6,749 nt of DNA from JBDRLV01 sp043812755 (GCA_043812755.1 JBDRLV010000025.1:1-6749), one strand, 5' to 3'. Positions 1 to 4,871 are shown, counted from the first letter of the stretch. Translations and numbers: made by a program. The notes: generated by a model from the sequence alone, not told the origin.

Positions 1-486
1 CACATTTTGCTCGCGAATCTGATCAGCAATTTGTTTGATCTGCTCAAGCGTCAGCTCACGCGCTAGAACAACGCGGTCTGCATACTGTGCAAAAAATTTT
101 ACAGCTTCAATATTTGAAATAGAGTGTTGAGTTGAAATGTGCACTTCAACACCTTGTGCGCGTGCGTAGGCAATAGCTGACATGTCAAATGAGATGATCG
201 CATCGATTTTATTTTCTTTGGCCGCATTAATAATCTTTTTCATTTCATCAAGATAATTGTCATAAACAAGCGTATTAAGCGCCAAGTAGCATTTTACTTT
301 TGCTTTATGGCATATATCTGCGATTTGTTTGAGATCATCAATTCCAAACGGCGCTGCAGTTGCAGTGCGCATGTTGTATTCTTTAAGCCCAAAATAAATA
401 GCATCGCAACCCGCGTTTATTGCAGCGTGCAGTGATTCATATGATCCAGCAGGAGCAAGAAGTTCAATGTGATTGTAATTATTCAT
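1..486 (-). CDS. U32-family peptidase-like protein, N-terminal 162 residues (runs off left edge)
   Basis: Reading the minus strand from ATG at 486-484 gives 162 codons without a stop up to the window edge. The N-terminus has the family hallmarks: an IELLAPAG strand at residues 7-14, CDAIYFG at 27-33, a VEVHISTQ strand at 113-120 and VVLARELTLEQIKQI at about 139-153. These match the TIM-barrel start of U32 proteins (YrrN/YrrO, YegQ/TrhP, RlhA, UbiU/UbiV), several of which are Fe-S proteins acting in tRNA or rRNA hydroxylation or ubiquinone synthesis rather than true proteases. The cysteine ligands that would define the subgroup lie in the missing part; such proteins are usually about 400 residues or longer. 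The start overlaps the stop of the upstream HD gene by 8 nt (ATGAATAA), suggesting coupled translation, and there is no Shine-Dalgarno. Family call is firm; substrate is unknown. Confidence 0.88.
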   Translation of the reverse strand, partial: MNNYNHIELLAPAGSYESLHAAINAGCDAIYFGLKEYNMRTATAAPFGIDDLKQIADICHKAKVKCYLALNTLVYDNYLDEMKKIINAAKENKIDAIISFDMSAIAYARAQGVEVHISTQHSISNIEAVKFFAQYADRVVLARELTLEQIKQIADQIREQNV

Positions 487-1468
487 AACAGTTTAAGTGC
501 TTGATTATATCGACAGGGTAAATACCTTTTTTATTTATAATTTCTGCTCGTTTGAGTTTTTGGCAAAAGTTTTCATTTGATTCACTCAATCGTACAATCT
601 TATTGTTGCTTAAAAATAATGGATCAACAACTCTATGTTTAACAAAAGAAGGCGTATCACTTTTTGGACAATGATCAAGATTTTTGTTTTCAAGAAGCTT
701 TAGGCATTTTATAATTTGATTATCACCTGAGGCAAGCAATTTTTTTATCACAAACTCATCATCTTGCCAACAATCATCAAAACATATTATATCATTTTTC
801 ATTGCATGATTGAGTGCATGGGAGAGAATTGTGTATCGCGACACTGATTCAAATGCTCCCCATTGGCTTAGTTCTAAAAATAAAAATTGCTTTCCAAAGA
901 ACAGGGCAGAGGATTCGTTTTTAAAAACAATCTGATCGTCCTGTGCTATTATTGCATTCAAGCAGATATCACTAACTTCTTTTGGACTTTGTCGGAGCGC
1001 ATAGTCAAGCCTGTCTGCGCACAGCTCAGGTGTATTTCTTTCAAGTAGTTTAAAATTGTCGTAATTTGAAATTTGATCTGTATCAAAACCATAGCGCACT
1101 AATATTTCAGGGATTTCAGAATTTTTTAGATAATCAGAAAATTGATTGTCTTGTAGATCTTCAACTTGACCATTGCCGAGAACCCAATCAATTAGATGAG
1201 AAAATGCAGTATGTGAAATGTCATGCAAAAGGCCGGCGATCTGTTCTTCTTGTGATGCGCCCAGTAGCAGCAACAGTCTCATCACGCCAAGTGAATGTTC
1301 AAACCTGCTATAACCCTTAACATGATAGTATCTGTCAGGCAGACCGAGCTGAGATATGCCTTTGAGCCTTTGTATCGAAGGGGATTGAATCAGCTCAATA
1401 AGAATAGGCGAGGTTACAGTAAACTCGCCATACTTTTGGTCATTGATTGTGATTGTTTGTTCAGCCAT
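479..1468 (-). CDS. HD-domain phosphohydrolase, SAMHD1/dNTPase-like
   Basis: 329 residues. The HD metal-site pattern is complete: H58 in SRFEHSLGV, H82-D83 in LLHDISHTAFSH, and D152 in ADRLDYALR. The run HDISHTAFSHLID aligns with SAMHD1 HDLGHGPFSHMFD, so H86, H91 and D94 match H210, H215 and D218 of the human enzyme. This places it with the dNTP triphosphohydrolase/YwfO-like branch of HD proteins, cytoplasmic metal-dependent nucleotide hydrolases. One oddity: the conserved 'HE' pair that follows (H233 in SAMHD1) seems to be replaced by DN at about residues 107-108 in DNQFS, so activity on dNTPs is uncertain. The C-terminal half (about 170-329) is divergent. ATG 1466-1468 is preceded by AGGA seven bases upstream, the only recognisable Shine-Dalgarno in the window. 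The stop overlaps the start of the U32 gene, so the two probably form one transcript. Confidence 0.87.
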   Translation of the reverse strand: MAEQTITINDQKYGEFTVTSPILIELIQSPSIQRLKGISQLGLPDRYYHVKGYSRFEHSLGVMRLLLLLGASQEEQIAGLLHDISHTAFSHLIDWVLGNGQVEDLQDNQFSDYLKNSEIPEILVRYGFDTDQISNYDNFKLLERNTPELCADRLDYALRQSPKEVSDICLNAIIAQDDQIVFKNESSALFFGKQFLFLELSQWGAFESVSRYTILSHALNHAMKNDIICFDDCWQDDEFVIKKLLASGDNQIIKCLKLLENKNLDHCPKSDTPSFVKHRVVDPLFLSNNKIVRLSESNENFCQKLKRAEIINKKGIYPVDIIKHLNCYE

Positions 1469-1496
1469 GGATAAATCCTACCATAATCATAAATCT

Positions 1497-1520
1497 AAAA
1501 ACAGCCAAGCGACTGTTTTA
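1497..1520 (-). terminator. Rho-independent terminator after the hicBA-like operon
   Basis: Perfect 7-bp stem, AAAACAG at 1498-1504 with CTGTTTT at 1513-1519, around an 8-nt loop. On the minus strand the stem runs into TTTTT then AGATTT. It directly follows the TAA of the 53-residue ORF. The sequence is nearly the same as the hairpin at 2345-2368, loop included. Confidence 0.75.
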
Positions 1521-1682
1521 TTATTCATCATGCATCTTGCGCTCAATGTCGCGTTTGTCGTATCTTCGAATAACTTTGTTGGCATACTTACGCAATTTTG
1601 GACTCACATGCTGGTTCCATCCAGCACCAGCAGCATCTTGTGCTATTCTTTGGAGTTTTTTATACGCTGAAGTTTTGCTCAT
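1521..1682 (-). CDS. Small basic protein of 53 residues, third gene of the HicBA-like operon
   Basis: An ORF of 53 codons plus TAA whose ATG (1682-1680) overlaps the TGA of the HicA-like gene in an ATGA junction, and whose stop is followed at once by a terminator hairpin. That tight packing is the main evidence that it is a real gene. The product is strongly basic (14 Lys/Arg against 6 Asp/Glu), has a single Trp at position 22, and carries a charged C-terminal half with VIRRYDKRDIERK at about residues 37-49, probably helical. No signal peptide or membrane segment is visible. I do not recognise the family. The context would fit an RNA- or ribosome-binding partner of the toxin-antitoxin pair, or an unrelated passenger gene; neither is shown by the sequence. 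Confidence 0.7.
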   Translation of the reverse strand: MSKTSAYKKLQRIAQDAAGAGWNQHVSPKLRKYANKVIRRYDKRDIERKMHDE

Positions 1683-1936
1683 AAATATTTTTTAAATTCT
1701 ACAACTAGTTGGTCTCCACCCATTCTTCTTAATTCAGAAATGATTTCAGATTGACAGTGAAGGTTCTTGTCGCGTGGAACCATTATGAATCTGGGCTGGA
1801 GTCCAGTAAGCTGATTGGCGATATTCTCTGGAGGATAGAATTTATCGTGGTGGCCTCTTCGTTTATTCCCAATGTAAAAACCGAGCCTCTTGAGTGCTCG
1901 GATACATTTTCGTGTGTTGAAATTCAACTCCCCCAT
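1679..1936 (-). CDS. hicA: HicA-like mRNA interferase toxin
   Basis: 85 residues with the dsRBD-like HicA layout: an N-terminal helix (about 7-19, TRKCIRALKRLGF), the strand and active-site turn RRGHHDKFYPP (26-36), a second strand RFIMVPRDKN (49-58), and a helix SEIISELRRMG (63-73). The G-x-H-x-K-F pattern puts the expected catalytic histidine at H30. HicA toxins cleave mRNA in the cytoplasm and are neutralised by HicB. The C-terminal tail after residue 74 is a little longer than in the shortest HicA proteins. The ATG lies 8 nt after the stop of the HicB-like gene with no Shine-Dalgarno, and its TGA overlaps the next ORF, so the three genes are likely co-translated. Antitoxin-first order differs from the classical hicA-hicB order but is seen in other HicBA loci. 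Confidence 0.82.
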   Translation of the reverse strand: MGELNFNTRKCIRALKRLGFYIGNKRRGHHDKFYPPENIANQLTGLQPRFIMVPRDKNLHCQSEIISELRRMGGDQLVVEFKKYL

Positions 1937-1944
1937 ATTATTAT

Positions 1945-2268
1945 TTAGGCACTCTGAGTATGCAATTCACCTTGATACTGAATTGTTTGATCACCTATAT
2001 TAATACGATCATAAATAATATCTGCTTTCCTTTTTGGGACATTGTAATATGTCAGCACTGCGTCATTTATCATTTCAATAAGTTCTTTGTGGCTTTTTGC
2101 TTGAGTTACAAGACCAGGATGATCAGGCATGGTTACAACAAACCAGCCCTCTGGTGTTAGGCGCAGAGAGAAGTTTATTGTTTCAGGGAGTTTGTATTCG
2201 CGCTTAATCTGAGCAGGGTCTTCATGTGGGAAAATGGCGCGAATTGTTTTTTGAATTACTGATGTCAT
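1945..2268 (-). CDS. hicB: HicB-like antitoxin
   Basis: 107 residues. The central part (about 31-76) matches the HicB/UPF0150 partial RNase-H-like fold: a strand INFSLRLT, a turn PEGWFVVTMPDHPGLVTQA equivalent to the EDGGYVAxxPELPGCxTxG family signature, and the helix HKELIEMINDAVLTYY. It presumably binds and inhibits the HicA-like protein encoded 8 nt downstream. Unusual points are a 30-residue basic N-terminal extension and a C-terminus (77-107) that does not look like the ribbon-helix-helix or HTH domain many HicB proteins use for autorepression. The ATG at 2268 is about 9 bases from a strong -10 box, leaving essentially no leader and no Shine-Dalgarno. No other ATG precedes the domain in frame, so this start is favoured. 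Confidence 0.8.
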   Translation of the reverse strand: MTSVIQKTIRAIFPHEDPAQIKREYKLPETINFSLRLTPEGWFVVTMPDHPGLVTQAKSHKELIEMINDAVLTYYNVPKRKADIIYDRINIGDQTIQYQGELHTQSA

Positions 2269-2277
2269 AATGGTTAA

Positions 2278-2305
2278 ACTATACAGTAATTATGGGGAAA
2301 GTCAA
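2278..2305 (-). promoter_or_regulatory. Sigma70-type promoter of the hicBA-like operon
   Basis: On the minus strand, -35 TTGACT (2305-2300) and -10 TATAGT (2283-2278) are separated by 16 bp; each differs from consensus by one base. A start about 7 nt past the -10 would fall near 2271, only about 3 nt from the ATG at 2268. The transcript is therefore predicted to be nearly leaderless. Confidence 0.75.
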
Positions 2306-2308
2306 ATT

Positions 2309-2326
2309 GAGGTCAGGCCTGACTTC
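2309..2326. promoter_or_regulatory. Palindrome next to the hicBA-like promoter, candidate operator
   Basis: GTCAGGCCTGAC at 2312-2323 is a perfect 12-bp palindrome. It extends to 18 bp (GAG...TTC, 2309-2326) with one mismatched pair, 2311 against 2324. It sits 3 bp upstream of the -35 box and is much richer in GC than its surroundings. The position suits a regulator-binding site. Without a spacer it cannot form a stable hairpin, so a protein site is more likely than an RNA structure. Confidence 0.5.
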
Positions 2327-2344
2327 GGACTTTTTCTCAAAACA

Positions 2345-2368
2345 AAAAACAGCCAAGCGTCTGTTTTT
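2345..2368 (-). terminator. Rho-independent terminator after the cupin-HD-nitroreductase operon
   Basis: Perfect 8-bp stem AAAAACAG (2345-2352) with CTGTTTTT (2361-2368) around an 8-nt loop. It lies 8 bp past the nitroreductase stop, and on the minus strand the stem continues into a run of T. The A-rich left arm could also let it act on the other strand. The loop and stem nearly duplicate the hairpin at 1497-1520. Confidence 0.8.
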
Positions 2369-2376
2369 GGGATACT

Positions 2377-2928
2377 TTATTTAAGCATAGTAACCATTTC
2401 ATCAATAGATTTTCGCTCACGCGGTTTCTTTTCTTTTTCCAAAGCAATTCCATCAAGGTCATCTATATCACCTTCATACCCAACCGCTATCACAACAGCA
2501 GGCTTTTCATTCTCAGGAATATTTAGATTATTTCGAAAAACATTTTCATCAAAACCACCCATTTGATGTGTGCGAAGTCCTTGATGCTCAGCTTCAATAA
2601 CAAGCGACATTACAGAGAGAGCTACGTCATAAGCTCCATACTCGCGGGTTTGAACAGAGTTTTCAATAGATGTATCGCGAGTGACTCCAATGAGTAAAGG
2701 GGCTTTGAGTGCCCATTCATTCCCCTCCATAAGCACATCTTTGAATTTACCACGCGCATTTCCGGTTGCAGCGTAATAGTGCCATTCTTGTAGATTACGA
2801 CTTGAAGGCGCCCACCCAGCAGCTTCCCATAGTGCTTCGAGTTTTTCTGGTTCAATCTCTTTGTCTGCAAACGCGCGCACGGATTTGCGATCTTTGAGCT
2901 CTTTTAGTAATCGCTTATTCGGACTCAT
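2377..2928 (-). CDS. Nitroreductase-family FMN oxidoreductase
   Basis: 183 residues, normal for a single-domain nitroreductase. Family marks in order: RKSVRAFADKEI (14-25) with the FMN-contacting Arg and Ser, APSSRNLQEWHY (40-51) corresponding to the P-S-x-N-x-Q-x-W/P phosphate and dimer motif, AYDVALSVMSLVIEAEHQGL (about 99-118), GGFD (124-127), the core strand AVVIAVGY (144-151), and a C-terminal KKPRERKSIDEMV (167-179) with the basic FMN-phosphate contact region. Such enzymes are cytoplasmic FMN dimers using NAD(P)H to reduce quinones, nitro-compounds or flavins; the physiological substrate cannot be read from sequence. The ATG overlaps the TGA of the upstream HD gene (ATGA), so it is the third cistron of the cupin operon, and a terminator follows. 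Confidence 0.92.
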   Translation of the reverse strand: MSPNKRLLKELKDRKSVRAFADKEIEPEKLEALWEAAGWAPSSRNLQEWHYYAATGNARGKFKDVLMEGNEWALKAPLLIGVTRDTSIENSVQTREYGAYDVALSVMSLVIEAEHQGLRTHQMGGFDENVFRNNLNIPENEKPAVVIAVGYEGDIDDLDGIALEKEKKPRERKSIDEMVTMLK

Positions 2929-3428
2929 ATGATTTTGTTGAGTTTTTTAAAAATCGGATCTTGATTATCAGTGTGTTCAATGATTAATTTTGCAATACTT
3001 TTGCTGCGCTCGATTTCATCAGGATTATTAACTGCTGTATAGAAATGGTAGCTGTCGAGTGTATCAGCGGCTTTGACAATTAGAGCATCTGTACCGACAC
3101 TGGAGCAACGGTTAACATAATCTTTGTGGCGCTCATTAACATCTTCAATGTCGCGATTTTTAGTATTGGCTTTGATAATCTCAAGCACATGCTCGCCACA
3201 CTCATCGCGAATTAGATCTTCTGAAGCCCCAGTCCATTCAAGTAAATCGTGAAGTAATCCAGCAACAACAATCTCATCAGAATAGTTGTGTTCGGATAAA
3301 TACATTCCAACTCGTAGTGCATGCATAAGAATCGACTTTTTGCGATCAGGATCAAATGGCACATGCTCACAAAGTAGCCGCACAGCTTTTTCAAATTTAA
3401 TTTCAAGTTGTTTGTTTGCAAGATTCAT
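2925..3428 (-). CDS. RSH/Mesh1-like HD-domain hydrolase, single domain
   Basis: 167 residues made of one all-helical HD domain. The metal ligands are visible: H36 in ILMHALRVG, H60-D61 in VAGLLHDLLEWTG, and D122 in IVKAADTLDS. The stretch VVAGLLHDLLEWTGASEDLIRDECGEHVLEII (54-85) aligns with the hydrolase domain of SpoT/RelA and Mesh1 (LLHDxxEDT...FGxxV), which remove the 3'-pyrophosphate of (p)ppGpp. Two family residues are changed: the Asp of HDxxED is W65, and the Asn of the ADxLxN motif is S126. Hence the (p)ppGpp reaction is doubtful and another phosphoester substrate is possible. No synthetase, TGS or ACT domain is present. It lies 6 nt after the cupin stop and overlaps the nitroreductase start by 4 nt, so it is the middle gene of a three-gene operon. 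Confidence 0.85.
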   Translation of the reverse strand: MNLANKQLEIKFEKAVRLLCEHVPFDPDRKKSILMHALRVGMYLSEHNYSDEIVVAGLLHDLLEWTGASEDLIRDECGEHVLEIIKANTKNRDIEDVNERHKDYVNRCSSVGTDALIVKAADTLDSYHFYTAVNNPDEIERSKSIAKLIIEHTDNQDPIFKKLNKII

Positions 3429-3434
3429 ATTCAG

Positions 3435-3812
3435 TTATTCATGTTCGGCAGCATCAGCTTCGGCCTTTGTTGTGTGAATAGTTCCGTCTGCATGCTCTGG
3501 TGGGGAATACACAGTGTAGAGCTTGAGATTATCAGAATCAGATGTATTCCAAACATTATGTTGTGAGCCTGCTGGAACTACTATGGCAGATCCATCTTTA
3601 AGATTAAATTCTTCGCCATCAATTGAGGCTTTGCCAGCACCGGCTTCAATACGAATAAACTGATCGTGATCATTGTGCACTTCCATTCCAATTTCTTCGT
3701 TTGGAAGAAGTCTCATTACAACAAGTTGGCATTTTGGGCCAGTAAATAAAACTTCTCTAAAATTATTATTGTCGAGCGTTTTTTGCTCGAGCTCTACGAA
3801 ATATCCTGACAT
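3435..3812 (-). CDS. Small cupin-domain protein
   Basis: 125 residues forming one cupin barrel. Motif 1 is GMEVHNDHDQFIRIEAGAG (42-60), with H46 and H49 as likely metal ligands and Q51 near the usual Glu position. Motif 2 is DGSAIVVPAGSQHNVWNTS (73-91), with H85 as the last ligand and the expected P-x-G-x-x-H-x-x-x-N spacing. The C-terminal LYTVYSPPEHADGTIHTTKAE piece (98-118) belongs to a widespread small-cupin subgroup annotated only as cupin or mannose-6-phosphate-isomerase-like. The reaction is unknown; single-domain cupins can be isomerases, dioxygenases or sugar/metal binders. It is the first gene of an operon with the HD hydrolase and nitroreductase. ATG at 3812-3810 has no Shine-Dalgarno. 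The tail is acidic (EAEADAAEHE-like). Confidence 0.9.
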   Translation of the reverse strand: MSGYFVELEQKTLDNNNFREVLFTGPKCQLVVMRLLPNEEIGMEVHNDHDQFIRIEAGAGKASIDGEEFNLKDGSAIVVPAGSQHNVWNTSDSDNLKLYTVYSPPEHADGTIHTTKAEADAAEHE

Positions 3813-3883
3813 ATATTTAATGAATAGATGATTACGCAGGTGCGAATCCCATTTAGTTAGATAATTATTAATTTTCTTTTATT

Positions 3884-3892
3884 ATTCTACCA
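3884..3892 (-). promoter_or_regulatory. Extended -10 element, candidate promoter of the cupin operon
   Basis: On the minus strand TGG followed by TAGAAT (3892-3884) is an extended -10 box with one mismatch in the hexamer. No good -35 is present at 17 bp (ACACCA). Initiation near 3877 would give a leader of about 64 nt, longer than at the other promoters of the window, with no Shine-Dalgarno before the cupin ATG. Confidence 0.4.
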
Positions 3893-3931
3893 CAATACTG
3901 TCTATTTGGTGTTAATATGTGATGATTGTTG

Positions 3932-3970
3932 GCCTTTTTTACATTTTGTCCAGATTGCTTGGTAAAAGGC
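3932..3970. other. Long-loop inverted repeat in the divergent intergenic region
   Basis: GCCTTTT (3932-3938) and AAAAGGC (3964-3970) can pair as a 7-bp stem around a 25-nt loop that itself contains a small CCA/TGG pairing. It lies between the divergent cupin and zinc-ribbon genes, upstream of both candidate promoters. It could be an operator or a small structured element, or chance in AT-rich DNA. The rest of 3813-4031 holds no ORF or RNA gene that I can support. Confidence 0.2.
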
Positions 3971-3991
3971 TTGATTCTAATTTGATTTCAT

Positions 3992-4020
3992 GTTAGAGTA
4001 CGCCTTATTCGTTTTATAAT
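3992..4020 (+). promoter_or_regulatory. Promoter of the zinc-ribbon/RGG gene
   Basis: A perfect TATAAT at 4015-4020 lies 11 nt before the ATG at 4032. The -35 candidate at 3992-3997 (GTTAGA, 17-bp spacer) is weak. A start about 7 nt past the -10 falls near 4027, giving a leader of about 5 nt with no Shine-Dalgarno. Confidence 0.6.
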
Positions 4021-4031
4021 TAAAAGTCAAT

Positions 4032-4736
4032 ATGGGTAATTTTATTAAGAGGAAGGGATTCGGCAACGACAGGGATCGTGGCGGATCAAGAGGCGGTGGT
4101 TTCGGTGGTCGTGACTCAGGTGGTCATGGTGGTGGAAGACCACAAATGTTTAAGGCAACTTGTAGCGAGTGCGGAGAATCTTGCGAAGTTCCTTTCAGAC
4201 CAACTGGTAGCAAGCCAGTATATTGCCGAGAGTGTTTCGGCGGGGGAGATGCAGGCGGATCTAATTTTTCACAGCATGGTTCACGCGACCGAGGGTTTGG
4301 TGGTCGTGATTCAAGACGTGATTCAGGACGTCCAGAAATGTTCAAAGCAAAGTGCGATGAATGTGGAGAAATGTGTGAAGTGCCATTTCGTCCAAGTGGC
4401 AGCAAACCTGTATATTGTAGCGAGTGTTTTGAGGATGTTCCTCGCAAAGATTCTCGTGGATCAAAATCAGGCGATTCAAATCAGTTTAAGGGTCAATTTG
4501 ATAACTTAAATGCGAAGCTTGATAAGATTCTAAAATTGGTATCAGCAATAGCTGGAGAAGATGCAACTGGCTTAGAAGCATTTGCACCAGTTTCAAAAAA
4601 GACAGTTTCAGAAAAGAAACCTTTATCTGAAGAAAAAAAATCAGAAGCAAAAAAGTCTTCTGTAAAAAAAGCTGCGCCTAAAAAAGTGGCAGTAAAAAAG
4701 ATTAAAGAGAAAAAGGTTACAAAGAAGAAAAAATAA
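4032..4736 (+). CDS. CxxC-x17-CxxC double zinc-ribbon protein with RGG-rich linkers and lysine-rich tail
   Basis: 234 residues. Layout: Gly/Arg-rich segment with RGG-type repeats (about 8-35), zinc ribbon 1 with C44-x2-C47-x17-C65-x2-C68, a second Gly/Arg/Ser linker (70-99), zinc ribbon 2 with C108-x2-C111-x17-C129-x2-C132, an amphipathic, possibly coiled-coil helix (about 151-175), and a low-complexity Lys/Ala/Pro/Glu tail (188-234) ending in KKKK, like histone H1 tails. Each ribbon also has a conserved extra Cys (C51, C115) and the VPFRPxGSKPVYC core. This matches the CxxC-x17-CxxC domain common in CPR bacteria, often annotated as a zinc-binding or hypothetical protein. The positive, disordered and zinc-binding parts suggest a nucleic-acid or ribosome-binding role in the cytoplasm, which is inference. 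It is a single-gene transcript: near-leaderless promoter before, hairpin terminator after. Confidence 0.87.
   Translation: MGNFIKRKGFGNDRDRGGSRGGGFGGRDSGGHGGGRPQMFKATCSECGESCEVPFRPTGSKPVYCRECFGGGDAGGSNFSQHGSRDRGFGGRDSRRDSGRPEMFKAKCDECGEMCEVPFRPSGSKPVYCSECFEDVPRKDSRGSKSGDSNQFKGQFDNLNAKLDKILKLVSAIAGEDATGLEAFAPVSKKTVSEKKPLSEEKKSEAKKSSVKKAAPKKVAVKKIKEKKVTKKKK
4137..4430 (+). repeat. Internal tandem duplication of the zinc-ribbon unit
   Basis: Two 34-residue units (residues 36-69 at 4137-4238 and 100-133 at 4329-4430) are 28/34 identical and 64 residues apart. The linker before each also repeats, with FGGRDS at 24-29 and 89-94. This points to duplication of a linker-plus-ribbon module within the gene. 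Synonymous differences show that it is not a very recent copy. Confidence 0.8.
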
Positions 4737-4748
4737 GTTATGGAAAAG

Positions 4749-4781
4749 AAAAACACTGCTTGTAAAAGGGTGGTGTTTTTT
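4749..4781 (+). terminator. Rho-independent terminator after the zinc-ribbon gene
   Basis: AAAAACAC (4749-4756) pairs with GTGTTTTT (4773-4780), and six T follow the last G of the stem (4776-4781). A small inner CTT/AAG pairing (4759-4761 with 4766-4768) can shorten the loop. It starts 13 nt past the stop codon. Confidence 0.75.
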
Positions 4782-4836
4782 GTTGAGTCGCATATCAGTA
4801 TTGTGATTAGTTTCTGTGGGTTTTTGCTACAACAAG

Positions 4837-4865
4837 TTTCCATTTTTTGGGATCATTGATAAAAT
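4837..4865 (+). promoter_or_regulatory. Promoter of the MFS transporter gene
   Basis: -35 TTTCCA (4837-4842), 17-bp spacer, and an extended -10 TGA-TAAAAT (4857-4865). A start 7 nt past the -10 would be the A of the ATG at 4872, so a leaderless mRNA is predicted. No Shine-Dalgarno is visible. Confidence 0.65.
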
Positions 4866-4871
4866 GGAACA

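Noticed and set aside
1486..1491. TATGAT as a -10 box for the HD gene at 1468
   Set aside because: There is no acceptable -35 at 16-18 bp because that region is the terminator stem-loop, and the match may be chance in AT-rich DNA.
1679..1682. TGA recoded as glycine (Gracilibacteria/SR1 code)
   Set aside because: The HicA-like and HD (2925) genes end at TGA exactly at an ATGA junction with the next gene and at normal family length, so TGA works as a stop.
1443..1695. Two overlapping plus-strand ORFs with hydrophobic stretches
   Set aside because: They run antisense to the 53-residue ORF, the terminator and the HD gene start, and they lack a promoter or family resemblance.
1497..2368. The two similar hairpins as the inverted ends of a small mobile element
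   Set aside because: They are direct, not inverted, repeats, each sits right after an operon's last stop with a T-run, and no transposase is nearby. Terminator is the simpler call, though cassette excision is kept as a finding.
4124..4447. 107-codon minus-strand ORF with repeated residues
   Set aside because: Its apparent repeat is only the reflection of the duplicated zinc-ribbon units on the other strand.
4078..4509. 143-codon plus-strand ORF in another frame
   Set aside because: It overlaps the zinc-ribbon gene, whose frame has conserved cysteines and an internal protein-level repeat; this one has no recognisable domain.
4493..4843. Phe-rich, membrane-like ORF on the minus strand
   Set aside because: It is the antisense of the lysine-rich (AAA/AAG) tail of the zinc-ribbon gene; poly-Lys codons read backwards give Phe-rich sequence.
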